A program made the translations under genes and the position numbers. Of a stretch of DNA of 47,362 nt, positions 1 through 7,673 are shown in pieces (position 1 is the stretch's first letter; every line of letters begins with the position of its first letter). A model generated the notes under the pieces. That model did not search any database, was not told where the DNA came from, and worked only from the letters and a program-made list of their open reading frames with translations. The stretch comes from a virus: IMG/VR virus record IMGVR_UViG_3300045999_002679, positions 1 through 47,362 of that record, one strand, 5' to 3'.

Positions 1-45
1 GAGACCGAGATCCTGTCGGAGATTGCCAAGGCTTTTGCTGGATGA
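1..45 (+). CDS. C-terminal end of an upstream gene (partial)
   Basis: Frame 1 is open from the window edge to a TGA at 43-45 and encodes the last 14 residues, ETEILSEIAKAFAG. It lies 3 nt before the holin-like gene, so it may belong to the lysis or tail end of the phage. Too short to assign. Confidence 0.5.
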   Translation, partial: ETEILSEIAKAFAG

Positions 46-48
46 CCC

Positions 49-267
49 GTGGATGCGATTTGGGTTCCGATCGTTGTCGCTGTCATCGGCGGACCACTCA
101 TGTGGCTCCTCGCACGGTTTGATCGCAGAAACACCGAACAACACGGCGAAAACATGAGGATTTTGAAGCGTGTAGAGGGGAAAGTAGACCGTTTAGACAC
201 GAAGATTGACCGTGTTGACGACCGTCTGTGGACTCACATGACCGACAAAGACGTTCATTCCGACTGA
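49..267 (+). CDS. Holin-like small membrane protein
   Basis: 72 aa from a GTG start. Residues 5-22 form one hydrophobic segment (WVPIVVAVIGGPLMWLLA). A charged tail with heptad-like repeats follows (KRVEGKVDRLDTKIDRVDDRL), suggesting a short coiled coil. This one-TM plus coiled-coil layout matches small DUF2746-like phage membrane proteins often found beside lysins. Holin function is inferred from topology and position only. The cleaved gene before it could be the lysin or a tail gene. Confidence 0.5.
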   Translation: MDAIWVPIVVAVIGGPLMWLLARFDRRNTEQHGENMRILKRVEGKVDRLDTKIDRVDDRLWTHMTDKDVHSD

Positions 268-319
268 ATGCCGTCATGCGATGCACCAAATTAGGTAAGG
301 TGCTTCGCAAGGAGGATTT

Positions 320-580
320 ATGAGCAACTTGTTGGATTCTTTGGGTCAGCCACCGAGACGAGAGTATCCGTGTGCGGTGAGGGCTTTAGCCACCGTCGTC
401 AGCCCCGATGAGTGGTCAGTTTTGTCAGGCATTTTGAACCAGATGACCGATGCCCGTAAGAACGGCACCCGATGCGATTACACCGTTGCGTGGGTTGCCC
501 AAACTTTGAGCGATAACGGTCACGAAATCTCTCCTGCCTCGGTAACTCGCCACGTCAAAGGATCCTGCTCCTGTGTCTGA
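320..580 (+). CDS. Small putative DNA-binding protein
   Basis: 86 aa, ATG start with an AGGAGG ribosome site at 310-315. The C-terminal half (WVAQTLSDNGHEISPASVTRHV) reads like a helix-turn-helix in which the second helix would follow EISPAS; it ends in a CSC motif. The first residues (MSNLLDSLGQPPRR) resemble those of the next gene (MSELTDSLNNPPRS), hinting at a shared N-terminal tag or duplication. It overlaps the next gene by 8 nt. Function unknown. Confidence 0.55.
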   Translation: MSNLLDSLGQPPRREYPCAVRALATVVSPDEWSVLSGILNQMTDARKNGTRCDYTVAWVAQTLSDNGHEISPASVTRHVKGSCSCV

Positions 581-1739
581 ACTGACCGACTCCCTCAACA
601 ATCCGCCGAGATCCATGCGAGACAAACTCGGTGCGCTCGCATCCCTTCTAGAACGATCGGGCATTGACCCCGACGACATTGGTGGCGTCAACCGAATCAA
701 TGTCTATCAGGGCTTTTACAAGGACGAGAACGGCGAAGCCCACACGGTGGATATGCACGGCATCGTGTTGTCCCCAAAGTGGGAGACGGGACCAGAATGG
801 GACTTCGTTCGCCAAGCGGCACCGACAATCGTCAAGCCCGTCAAGAGCAATGCGACTGCAAAGGCGACGAAGACAACGGTGATCCTGCCCGACCCTCAGA
901 TCGGGTTCCGACGTTTGGATTCTGGTGAACTGATCCCGATGCACGATGAGGTCGCCATGAACCTTGCGCTTCAAATCACTCGGGACGCACGCCCCGATGC
1001 GATTGTCAACCTTGGCGACTTCATTGACCTACCTGAGTGGTCGTCCAAGTTTTTGGTGTTGCCCGAGTTCGTGTTGACGACTCAGCCTGCCATTGACCGT
1101 GGTCATCGCTTCTTGGCACAACAAAGAGCCATCGCCCCCAACGCCGAAATCAAGTTACTCGCTGGTAACCACGATGATCGGCTCGGCAAGTCCATCGCCA
1201 AAAACGCTATGGCGGCTCTGCGTCTCCGACGTGCCGAATGTCCCGACGAGATGCCCGTCTTGTCCATGTCGTTCCTGATGCGATTGGATGACCTCGGGGT
1301 GGAGTACGTTCCCGGATACCCAGCAGGGCGGATCCAAATCGCCTCTGGAGGGGCAGGGCAAACCCCCCTGTATGCGATTCACGGCGAGAAACTGGATATC
1401 GCTAAGGTCGCCAAGGAGGAGCGTCAATCCTTCATTCAGGGGCATATCCACCGCCTCGCCCACCATTGCATGACCTACGAATACGCTGGTCAGCCCGAAA
1501 CCGTGGTGGCACTATCACCGGGTTGTCTCTGTCGGATTGATGGGGCGGTTCCTTCCACCCGTAGTAGCGTTGACGACAAGGGTGTACCGCTGGTCAGATG
1601 GGAAGCATGGCAACAAGGTATGGCAGTCGTTGAAGAGGGCGAAGATGGCTTTTACAGCATTGAGGTCGTTCAAATCATCGGTGGTTCGGCAGTTTGGCGA
1701 GGAAAGCGATATGCGACTGGTCAAGATCAATTGGGATGA
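573..1739 (+). CDS. Calcineurin-like metallophosphoesterase
   Basis: 388 aa from a GTG that overlaps the preceding stop. Family motifs are present in order: DPQIG near residue 110 (DxH position holds Q), GDFID near 148, GNHDDR near 208, a HGEK near 272 and QGHIHR near 291. These are the dimetal ligands of the calcineurin-like superfamily. The first metal motif has DPQ rather than DxH, as in some phage members. Substrate cannot be told; phage relatives are assigned to DNA end processing or 2',3'-cyclic phosphate hydrolysis. It overlaps the next gene by 29 nt. Confidence 0.85.
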   Translation: MSELTDSLNNPPRSMRDKLGALASLLERSGIDPDDIGGVNRINVYQGFYKDENGEAHTVDMHGIVLSPKWETGPEWDFVRQAAPTIVKPVKSNATAKATKTTVILPDPQIGFRRLDSGELIPMHDEVAMNLALQITRDARPDAIVNLGDFIDLPEWSSKFLVLPEFVLTTQPAIDRGHRFLAQQRAIAPNAEIKLLAGNHDDRLGKSIAKNAMAALRLRRAECPDEMPVLSMSFLMRLDDLGVEYVPGYPAGRIQIASGGAGQTPLYAIHGEKLDIAKVAKEERQSFIQGHIHRLAHHCMTYEYAGQPETVVALSPGCLCRIDGAVPSTRSSVDDKGVPLVRWEAWQQGMAVVEEGEDGFYSIEVVQIIGGSAVWRGKRYATGQDQLG

Positions 1740-1941
1740 CGCTTTCAGCCTCCCCGACGAATGGATGGATCTTCCGCTAGAGCCGTTGGAGACTCGCCCG
1801 ATGGTCAGCGTCGGGTTCATCGTGCAAGAAACCGACTGGGGTTATGCGATTGCACATACCTATGACGAAGATGGCGAAAGTTGCTGTGGTGTCATTGTGA
1901 TCCCCAAGGGGATGGTTACCAAGGTGACTGACCTTGCGTGA
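1711..1941 (+). CDS. Hypothetical protein
   Basis: 76 aa. I chose the ATG at 1711 because a GAGGA ribosome site lies just upstream; longer in-frame starts would run far into the phosphoesterase. The protein is acidic, with a beta-rich central stretch (MVSVGFIVQETDWGYAIAHTYDED) and a CC pair near residue 59. No family recognised. Its stop overlaps the start of the small zinc-ribbon gene. Confidence 0.6.
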   Translation: MRLVKINWDDAFSLPDEWMDLPLEPLETRPMVSVGFIVQETDWGYAIAHTYDEDGESCCGVIVIPKGMVTKVTDLA

Positions 1942-2050
1942 GTGGTACTGCCCTGATTGTGGGCTGGATTTGGGGGCGAATCGGCATTGTCCAGTGTGCG
2001 GAGAACTGGGTGAACCTGCCTCCCAGAACGACCCAACCGAGGTTGAGTAA
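1934..2050 (+). CDS. Small zinc-ribbon protein
   Basis: 38 aa from a TTG start, with an AAGGTG ribosome-site-like stretch at about 1921-1925. It contains two CxxC knuckles, YCPDCG and HCPVCG, spaced 11 residues apart, the classic zinc-ribbon layout, then an acidic tail. A longer ORF in another frame (from GTG 1938) covers the same bases, but its sequence there is not protein-like; the Cys pattern supports this frame. Role unknown; such ribbons bind nucleic acid or protein partners. Confidence 0.6.
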   Translation: MREWYCPDCGLDLGANRHCPVCGELGEPASQNDPTEVE

Positions 2051-2057
2051 TTGTCGC

Positions 2058-2069
2058 TATTATGCGACC
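2058..2069 (+). promoter_or_regulatory. Leaderless promoter element before the 2070 gene
   Basis: TATTAT at 2058-2063 is followed by GCGACC and then ATG at 2070. A -10 box ending 6 nt before the start codon puts transcription start at or next to the ATG, and there is no ribosome site. The same arrangement recurs at 8439, 20825 and 26128. Confidence 0.5.
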
Positions 2070-2717
2070 ATGAATCAGAATCTTGCTGACGTGTTGAGTT
2101 TCTTGGAGCCTGAGGCTCTTCGCTTTTGCACCCCCGACGAGTGGGAACAGGTGAAGGCGGATGTGTTGCTCGCTGGATCGGTGGAGAAGGCTTCCCGAAC
2201 CAGTCAGACGGTGCTTGAAAAGGCGAAGTTTGGTTCTCGTTCGGAGGCTGGTCGTTACGCAGCCAATATGCGATGGAGGGGTTCCAACTCGGGTGGTTTG
2301 ACGCAAGCCAAGGCTGATGCTGAGGCGAAAGCCCGTGCTGGTGGAGCAATGCCTGCGAATGCCCCCTCGTCCGCACCTACTCCTGCGTCTGCTCCAACAA
2401 CCTCGGATTTCCGTGGACCAAACGATTCCAAGGATCCGAAATTTGATACGCCCGAATACAAGGCATATTTGAAAGACATGATGCTCGGCGATATGCCAGC
2501 CGAGATCCGTCGTATGTACCGCAACTCAGGCAAGAAAATGCCTGAATCTGCTCGCCCCTATGTGGAAGCAATGGGTGCTTTGACGAACATCAACGATCGG
2601 TACTATCAGGACAGCGGAAGAAGTGTCGTTGCTTATGCGATGAGCAACCTGAAGTTCTATGGCACCCAAGGGAAGGCAATCAAAGCCGAACTCAACGCTC
2701 GTTTGAAGGGCAAATGA
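2070..2717 (+). CDS. SRSEA-module protein, C-terminal domain unknown
   Basis: 215 aa, starting at an apparently leaderless ATG. Residues 51-69 (nt 2220-2276) are KAKFGSRSEAGRYAANMRW, the 19-residue module shared by eight proteins in this window. An N-terminal helical region of about 50 residues precedes it. An Ala/Pro-rich linker follows (about residues 80-115), then a compact C-terminal domain rich in Met, Tyr and Lys. No enzymatic motif is recognised. A longer reading from GTG 1938 is possible but would overlap the zinc-ribbon gene. By analogy with the other seven proteins it may be virion cargo. Confidence 0.7.
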   Translation: MNQNLADVLSFLEPEALRFCTPDEWEQVKADVLLAGSVEKASRTSQTVLEKAKFGSRSEAGRYAANMRWRGSNSGGLTQAKADAEAKARAGGAMPANAPSSAPTPASAPTTSDFRGPNDSKDPKFDTPEYKAYLKDMMLGDMPAEIRRMYRNSGKKMPESARPYVEAMGALTNINDRYYQDSGRSVVAYAMSNLKFYGTQGKAIKAELNARLKGK

Positions 2718-2818
2718 TCGTGAGAATGATCGGCTTTTAGTCAGCAAATTTTCTGAAAGTTGCAACTACCCGTCAACCCTTGTGTAGAGTGTGCCAAAAC
2801 CACTGAGGAGGGAATGCA

Positions 2819-3439
2819 ATGGCAGACATGATGCGTGACTATGTGGATGTTGCTGAGAGGATCAGCATCTTCCGACAGAAGTATCCCGAGGGATCGCTTC
2901 AACCTTTGAACCTTGAAAAGCCGTACGAAATCGTGACGGTTGGAGACAAGACGTTCATCGTTTATGCGGCGGTGGCGTATCGTTCGCCCGACGATATCCG
3001 CCCGGGCATCGGCATGGCGTGGGAGCCTTTCCCCGGACGCACCTCGTTTCAACGTGACTCGGAGTTGATGGTGTGTGAGACCTCGGCGTGGGGTCGTGCG
3101 ATCGTTGCCGTCCTCGCCGCTGACACCAAGCGTGGTATCGCTTCGGCAGAAGAAGTGCGGAACCGTCAGACGGCAGAGCCGACGCCACCCGTGGCGAAGA
3201 CGAAGGCTCCAGCGAAGAAGCCTGCCCCGACGCCCAACGAGGGTGGAACGGTGTCCGATGCGACCATTCAACAGTTGGTTGAACTGGCGCAAAAGGCGGA
3301 CATTCACAGCAAGGATGAAATCCGAGATTACTGCTCCATCATCCTTGGGCGTGAAGTGGCTGGAGCCACCGATATGTCGGCACCTGAGATCGCTCAGGTG
3401 ATTGTCGCCCTGAAGGAACTCATCGCAGTACAGGGATGA
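2819..3439 (+). CDS. Putative Rad52/ERF-like single-strand annealing protein
   Basis: 206 aa, ATG with a GAGGAGGG ribosome site. The N-terminal domain (1-120) contains AAVAYRSPDD and ETSAWGRAIVAVLA. The latter fills the position of the SxxxxYARRYAL-type helix in ERF-like annealing proteins. A Pro/Lys/Ala linker (about 123-142) and a helical C-terminal domain follow, as in many annealing proteins. It sits directly before a replication initiator and two genes before SSB, a usual place for a phage recombinase. Assignment is by architecture and context only. Confidence 0.45.
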   Translation: MADMMRDYVDVAERISIFRQKYPEGSLQPLNLEKPYEIVTVGDKTFIVYAAVAYRSPDDIRPGIGMAWEPFPGRTSFQRDSELMVCETSAWGRAIVAVLAADTKRGIASAEEVRNRQTAEPTPPVAKTKAPAKKPAPTPNEGGTVSDATIQQLVELAQKADIHSKDEIRDYCSIILGREVAGATDMSAPEIAQVIVALKELIAVQG

Positions 3440-4197
3440 GCATCCGCATCATGTCGTTGGTGTGGGAGTGGGATCTTCCTGCCAACGAAAAACTGGTGTT
3501 GCTGATCATCGCTGATCATGCTGATGACACTGGGGCGAATGCTTATCCCGGTATCGCTCGTATAGCCCGAAGAGCGTCTCTGTCGGAGCGTCAAGTGCAG
3601 AGGATTCTGTCTGATCTGATGCGACGCAACCTGATTCGGATTGACTTCCAACGGGGTGGTGGTGTTGATGTTCGTTCGGATCGTCGTCCCAACCGTTACA
3701 CCATTATCGGGGTGACACCGACGTCACCCCGAGAGGCGGACGGGGTGACATTTGAGGCGTCACGGGGTGACATTGAACCGGTTCACGGGGTGACACCCAT
3801 GTCACCCAATCCATCCTTAGAACCATCCATAAACAAACCCTCATCCGACGACCTGCGGTCGTGGTTCACAGAGTTTTGGGGTGCATATCCTCGCAAGGTC
3901 GGTAAGCGTGAGGCTGAGGCTGTTTATGGGCGTCTGATGCGATCCAAGGGTGCGCCGACGTCAGAGCAAATCCTTGCTGGCGTTCGTTCGCTCCGAGCCG
4001 AGAATCGGGAGACTCAGTTCATCCCGTATCCTGCGACGTGGCTGAGGCAAGGTCGTTGGGAGGATGAAGCGGTTGTTGTGCCTGCGGTCGCCCCTGTGGT
4101 GGAGGAGAAGCCTTTCTGCGGTGAGTGTCGTTCTGGTTGGGTGTACGTCACGCAAGACGGCGTGGATCGGGTCAAACGATGCGACTGCCAGTTGTAG
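3436..4197 (+). CDS. Replication initiation protein with N-terminal winged helix
   Basis: 253 aa; ATG overlaps the previous stop by 4 nt (ATGA), so translation is probably coupled. Residues 1-80 form a winged helix of the phage O/HTH_36 kind (LPANEKLVLLIIADHAD, IARIARRASLSERQVQRIL). A flexible linker follows, then a second domain with FTEFWGAYPRKVGKREAE and TWLRQGRWED, the C-terminal domain common to phage replication proteins that recruit the helicase. The last 30 residues hold CGEC and CDC, a small zinc knuckle. The gene itself could contain origin repeats: GGGGTGACA-type repeats occur at 3710-3800. Confidence 0.75.
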   Translation: MSIRIMSLVWEWDLPANEKLVLLIIADHADDTGANAYPGIARIARRASLSERQVQRILSDLMRRNLIRIDFQRGGGVDVRSDRRPNRYTIIGVTPTSPREADGVTFEASRGDIEPVHGVTPMSPNPSLEPSINKPSSDDLRSWFTEFWGAYPRKVGKREAEAVYGRLMRSKGAPTSEQILAGVRSLRAENRETQFIPYPATWLRQGRWEDEAVVVPAVAPVVEEKPFCGECRSGWVYVTQDGVDRVKRCDCQL

Positions 4198-4260
4198 CCC
4201 ATTTGAGCAACCGTTCTTGGTCAGCGAACCTCGCACCCATCTGACAGAATCGCTAGTCCT

Positions 4261-4392
4261 ATGACCCGAGAGCAGATTTCCACCATTTTGAAGTTCCTGA
4301 ACCGTGCGACGCCGAAAGGTCAGGAAGAAGAACGGGAACTTTTGTGGATTATCTCGTCATTGGTGCGTGCAGGAAGTTCACAATCACGCTAA
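4261..4392 (+). CDS. Small ORF, possible regulatory protein
   Basis: 43 aa: ATG at 4261, TAA at 4390-4392. The middle is helical and acidic (KGQEEERELLWIISSLVRAG). No ribosome site; TAGTCC just upstream of the start could serve a near-leaderless message. It fills the gap between the initiator and the HTH gene. Coding is plausible but unproven. Confidence 0.35.
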   Translation: MTREQISTILKFLNRATPKGQEEERELLWIISSLVRAGSSQSR

Positions 4393-4419
4393 AGTAAACC
4401 CCACAACGAAGGAGGACTT

Positions 4420-4677
4420 GTGGAATTTGGAACAGTCAACATCACGTCAATGCGACTGGAGAAGGAGGAGGATTTGCTCCGCCAAGTCGGGTTGATCACA
4501 TCGCAGATGAGAGATCATCAGGAAGCGATCAAAGATTTGAACACTCAGCGACGTCGGGTCGTTCGCCAGTTGCGTGAACATCGTGTCCCGTATCGCAAGA
4601 TCGCCCAGCACGCTGGCGTGTCGGATCAGGCTTTGTATGCCGATCTGCGGAAGCACCCCGAGGAGGAGCAGGCATGA
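4420..4677 (+). CDS. Small helix-turn-helix protein
   Basis: 85 aa from a GTG with GGAGG at 4411-4415. An N-terminal coiled coil (about 10-45) leads into a helix-turn-helix (VPYRKIAQHAGVSDQALYADL), resembling region 4 of sigma factors or the resolvase-type HTH. Its stop overlaps the ssb start (ATGA), so the two are co-translated. Probably a DNA-binding regulator or replication accessory. Confidence 0.6.
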   Translation: MEFGTVNITSMRLEKEEDLLRQVGLITSQMRDHQEAIKDLNTQRRRVVRQLREHRVPYRKIAQHAGVSDQALYADLRKHPEEEQA

Positions 4678-5057
4678 ACACCATCAATGTTGCAGGGAAC
4701 GTCGTGGCGAAGCCCGAGTTGCGTTACACCACGTCGGGTCACGCTCAGGCGACGATGCGAATCGGCGTCAACCGTCGCTATCAGCAGAACGGCGAATGGA
4801 AGCAAGAAGCCACGTTCGTGTCGGTCGTCTGTTTCGGTGAACTCGCTGAGGGTGTGGAGCAGGAAGTTGACAAGGGTGCCAAGGTCATGGTCTCGGGTCG
4901 TTTGAACGTCCGTGAGTATGAGACCAAGGACGGTCAGAAGCGAAGCATCACAGAGATTGTTGCGGAAGAGGTTGGTGTGGCGATTCGTAAGTCGGGTCGC
5001 AATGCGAAGACCTCGGAGCCTCAGCCCAAAGAAACTTTCGCTGAAGAACCTTTCTGA
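4674..5057 (+). CDS. ssb: Single-stranded DNA-binding protein
   Basis: 127 aa. A complete OB fold is visible: NTINVAGNVVAKPELRYTTSG, then MRIGVNRRY, TFVSVVCFGELAE and a conserved KVMVSGRLNVREYETKDGQKR segment. The C-terminus is acidic and ends in EEPF, close to the bacterial SSB interaction tip (DDIPF). It coats single-stranded DNA and recruits partners through that tip. It ends the replication operon begun at 2819; a fresh promoter follows 2 nt after the stop. Confidence 0.95.
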   Translation: MNTINVAGNVVAKPELRYTTSGHAQATMRIGVNRRYQQNGEWKQEATFVSVVCFGELAEGVEQEVDKGAKVMVSGRLNVREYETKDGQKRSITEIVAEEVGVAIRKSGRNAKTSEPQPKETFAEEPF

Positions 5058-5058
5058 G

Positions 5059-5109
5059 TTGACGCCGACACTAAACGTCGGTACACTCGCAGTCGTGCAG
5101 GGAAGCACG
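5059..5109 (+). promoter_or_regulatory. Sigma70-type promoter with inverted repeat and leader hairpin
   Basis: TTGACG (5059-5064), a 17 bp spacer and TACACT (5082-5087). The spacer is itself an inverted repeat, CCGAC-ACTAAAC-GTCGG (5065-5081), which could be an operator. The transcript begins with a hairpin, CGTGC-AGGGAA-GCACG (5094-5109), followed by AGGAGG at 5113-5118 and ATG 5123. Confidence 0.65.
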
Positions 5110-5122
5110 CAAAGGAGGACAG

Positions 5123-5566
5123 ATGAGCAAGCCGTATCACAAGCGTTTCAATCGGTTCAATCCACGAACCATTCAAGCGACGAAAACTCTCTATCGGGGA
5201 TGGTCAACCAAAACCGATGATGAGAAGTGGGAAGCCAGCCGTGCATGGTTGGATGCTGTCACGGAGATCTATCACGCTCCGATCGTTGCGTTTCAACCGA
5301 ACGGCAACAGCGACTACTACATGATCAACCAAAAGAAGATCGTGATGAAGAAGCCGAGCATCATCACGTTGCTCCACGAATTTCGTCATCACCTGCAATA
5401 CACGGTAGGACCAGAGATGATTGGCTCAGACGAACCTGACGCCCGAGCATGGTCGCTGTCGCTCTACTACCGAATCGCCCCGATCACTTTTCGTCGGCTC
5501 GCTCGGGAAAATCAAATCATCCACGTTGGTCCCGATATGACCAACCGAGAGTCGTTCGCAGTCTGA
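5123..5566 (+). CDS. Zincin-like metallopeptidase
   Basis: 147 aa, ATG with AGGAGG. Residues 89-96 read LLHEFRHH, an HExxH metal-binding and catalytic motif in a predicted helix. A downstream acidic stretch (EPDARAWSLSLYYR) may supply the third ligand. Length fits small phage SprT/ImmA-like zincins. It has its own promoter. It lacks the SRSEA module of the other two metalloproteases here. Substrate unknown; a role against a host protein or repressor is conjecture. Confidence 0.55.
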   Translation: MSKPYHKRFNRFNPRTIQATKTLYRGWSTKTDDEKWEASRAWLDAVTEIYHAPIVAFQPNGNSDYYMINQKKIVMKKPSIITLLHEFRHHLQYTVGPEMIGSDEPDARAWSLSLYYRIAPITFRRLARENQIIHVGPDMTNRESFAV

Positions 5567-5575
5567 GGAGGGAAC

Positions 5576-5863
5576 ATGGGATTTGTACACGGATTTTCTC
5601 GGCTGACGGAGAGTCAGTGGGACATGGTCAAGTGCGTAGTGGTGCTACGGCACCCAGACGGATCGGATCGTTTTTACGGTCAGTTTGACGGTTACAGCAA
5701 AGCAAAAGAATGGTGCGACAAGCAGGTGGAAAACGGGTTCCACGGCACGTTCATCATCATGCCGTTGCGACACCCCGACGTGAAGCGGTCATACGACGAC
5801 TTTTGGACGCCCGACGCCTATCGCATTGACCAAAAGGTCTGGGAAGATTTTGACCTCTTCTGA
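5576..5863 (+). CDS. Hypothetical protein
   Basis: 95 aa, ATG with GAGGAGGG upstream, 9 nt after the previous stop. Small mixed alpha/beta protein with VKCVVVLRHPDGSDRFYG and TFIIMPLRHPD strands and one Cys in each half. No recognised family. It is the last gene before the copy A promoter. Confidence 0.55.
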   Translation: MGFVHGFSRLTESQWDMVKCVVVLRHPDGSDRFYGQFDGYSKAKEWCDKQVENGFHGTFIIMPLRHPDVKRSYDDFWTPDAYRIDQKVWEDFDLF

Positions 5864-5871
5864 ACTATGAC

Positions 5872-5936
5872 TTGACACGGGTTTAGTTTTCTGCAATAAT
5901 CTTGGTGGAGGGAAGGGAAGCCCTCCAGAGAGGAGG
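5872..5936 (+). promoter_or_regulatory. Promoter/leader cassette, copy A
   Basis: TTGACA (5872-5877), 17 bp spacer and an extended -10, TGC-AATAAT (5892-5900). The leader carries a hairpin TGGAGGG-AAGGGAAG-CCCTCCA (5906-5927), then AGGAGG (5931-5936) and ATG 5943. Close copies precede genes at 24830 (+) and 37500 (+) and, on the minus strand, at about 18929, 20078, 20521 and 20803. A near-consensus promoter, probably used by host sigma factor early in infection. Confidence 0.8.
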
Positions 5937-5942
5937 AAGAAG

Positions 5943-6860
5943 ATGACGAGAGTCCTGCGAGACGGTCGGGTCTACCGTGGCGACATGGGTGCCTCGGCTC
6001 GTAAGGCTCACCGAACCCGTCGCCAAGACGTGCTGGATCGGGGCAAGACCCTGAGCAAGCGCACGTTCGGTGCGGAGATTGAGTACCACTCGGTACGTCC
6101 GGTGACCAAGGGGGTGGTGGCTGAGAGACTGGAAGCGGCGCTCGGTGAACACGTCCACGTCACTGGCTACCACGGGCAGTCCTGCTTGCGATGCGGTCGG
6201 GCGGTCGGCTACGACAAGTGGAAGATTGAGCATGACGGCTCGCTCAACGGCTCGGGTCACGGTCTGGACTCCACCACCGGCGAAGTGGTCTCGCCAGTCC
6301 TGACTGGTCAGGCTGGTCTGGAGACTCTGAAACTGGTGCTGGCAACTCTCCGAGACGCTGGTGCCAGTGTCAACGCCCGATGCGGTTTCCACGTCCACAT
6401 CGGTGCGAGAGACTTGGACCAAGACTCGCTCGCCAGACTGGTCACGGCGTACTCGGTTCACGAAGAGCGAATCTACGCTCTCCTGCCTCGGGGTCGGCGT
6501 CGGAACCACTACTGCAAGAAGTGGGCGGAACACTTCTACCGACGGAGTCCCGATGACGTGCGACGGATCGCCAAAAACTTCTTGGACGGTCACGGCACTT
6601 GGGACAAGTACACGGGTCTGAACCTGAGTCCCTACCGACGAATCGGCACCGTGGAATTTCGGATGCACTCGGGAACGCTGAACTTCAAAAAAGCGGAAGC
6701 GTGGATCCAGTTCCTCCTCGGTCTGGTGGATGCGAGTGTGGACGGCACCCATGGTCTCTACACCACCGACAGACTCTGGGACTACCTGATCCAAGAGAAG
6801 TACCTACCGAAGAAGACGGGCGAAGTGCTGGACGCCCGAGTCGCCCAATACAGCCACTAA
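5943..6860 (+). CDS. Amidoligase-type COOH-NH2 ligase
   Basis: 305 aa, ATG with strong AGGAGG. The fold of the amidoligase_2 family (related to glutamate-cysteine ligase) is seen in TFGAEIEYHS (about 41-50), EHDGSLNGSG, GFHVHIG (about 146-152) and YTGLNLSPYRRIGTVEFRMHSG (about 222-243): metal- and substrate-binding Glu and His residues in the expected order. Such enzymes form amide bonds between a carboxylate and an amine using ATP. Residues 76-79 (CLRC) may add a zinc knuckle. It is followed 12 nt later by a class II glutamine amidotransferase that could supply ammonia, and a gamma-glutamylcyclotransferase lies at 39467. The region is C/G-rich and nearly free of the ATGCGA repeat, suggesting separate origin. 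Confidence 0.8.
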   Translation: MTRVLRDGRVYRGDMGASARKAHRTRRQDVLDRGKTLSKRTFGAEIEYHSVRPVTKGVVAERLEAALGEHVHVTGYHGQSCLRCGRAVGYDKWKIEHDGSLNGSGHGLDSTTGEVVSPVLTGQAGLETLKLVLATLRDAGASVNARCGFHVHIGARDLDQDSLARLVTAYSVHEERIYALLPRGRRRNHYCKKWAEHFYRRSPDDVRRIAKNFLDGHGTWDKYTGLNLSPYRRIGTVEFRMHSGTLNFKKAEAWIQFLLGLVDASVDGTHGLYTTDRLWDYLIQEKYLPKKTGEVLDARVAQYSH

Positions 6861-6872
6861 GGAGGAAACGAA

Positions 6873-7673
6873 ATGTGCGGAATCGCAGGATTCAGTTTGA
6901 CAAAAGAAGATGCAACGAACATCAACTCCCGAGTCCTCGCAGGAATGTTGTTGATCAACATTGAACATCGGGGTCGGCACGCAACGGGAATGGCGTGGAC
7001 GGAAACAACGCCCGATGGTCTGATGTGGTGGTACGACAAGGCTCCGTTGCCTGCACGAAAGTTCGGAGAACATATCGCACAAATGCCGAAACACTGTCGG
7101 CGTGCTTTGCTCCACGTTCGGTACGCCACCACTGGTGATCCCGAAGACAACGACAACAACCATCCGATCGTTGTCCCCTCCGAATCGGGTGGGTCAGTCA
7201 TCGGAACGCACAACGGCATGATCTCCAACTATTCGGAAGTCATGCGCCGAAACGGATTCCCGTGGGTGGGCGAAGTGGACTCACAAGTGATCTTCCACCT
7301 GATGGGTCGGGACGCATTTCTGAAAGAAGACCTGCGCCAACTGAACGGGTCAATCGCACTGGCGGCGGTGGACACCGCTGACCCGACGATCATCCGCCTA
7401 GCCAGAACGGTGCAACGACCGTTGTGGATCGCACAAACGCCCACTGGTTCGGTACTCTGGGCAAGCGAACTCCCAGCATTGGAAGACGCCATGAAGTGCG
7501 TGGGGTTGAAAGCAGATTTCGTAATGGAGGTTCCCGAATGGACAATGGTTACCGTGAACAACGGACGGATAGAAGCGGTGGAAAGCATCCATCCCATCGT
7601 GGCACCGAGACGTCAAAACAATGGTTCGTCACTGTTGACGTTGATGGACAAGAAGTTCGGGATCGTTGGCTGA
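6873..7673 (+). CDS. Class II glutamine amidotransferase
   Basis: 266 aa, ATG with AGGAGG. It begins MCGIAGF: Cys2 becomes the catalytic N-terminal nucleophile. Other family marks are NIEHRGRHATGMA (RG, about 32-44), VRYATTGDPEDNDNNHPI (the RxxT and NxHP motifs, about 84-100) and THNGMISN (about 113-120), as in glucosamine-6-P synthase and PurF glutaminase domains. There is no synthase domain, so released ammonia must go to another enzyme, most simply the adjacent amidoligase. The 3' end overlaps the next gene by 136 nt. Confidence 0.88.
   Translation: MCGIAGFSLTKEDATNINSRVLAGMLLINIEHRGRHATGMAWTETTPDGLMWWYDKAPLPARKFGEHIAQMPKHCRRALLHVRYATTGDPEDNDNNHPIVVPSESGGSVIGTHNGMISNYSEVMRRNGFPWVGEVDSQVIFHLMGRDAFLKEDLRQLNGSIALAAVDTADPTIIRLARTVQRPLWIAQTPTGSVLWASELPALEDAMKCVGLKADFVMEVPEWTMVTVNNGRIEAVESIHPIVAPRRQNNGSSLLTLMDKKFGIVG

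Noticed and set aside
1938-2069. N-terminal extension of the 2070 gene from GTG 1938
   Set aside because: The extension is Trp/Arg-rich without structure and the bases encode a clear zinc ribbon in another frame; ATG 2070 has a leaderless promoter.
5883-6794. Long antisense reading frame of 303 codons
   Set aside because: Shadow of the amidoligase gene, created by C-ending codons; it runs into the copy A promoter.
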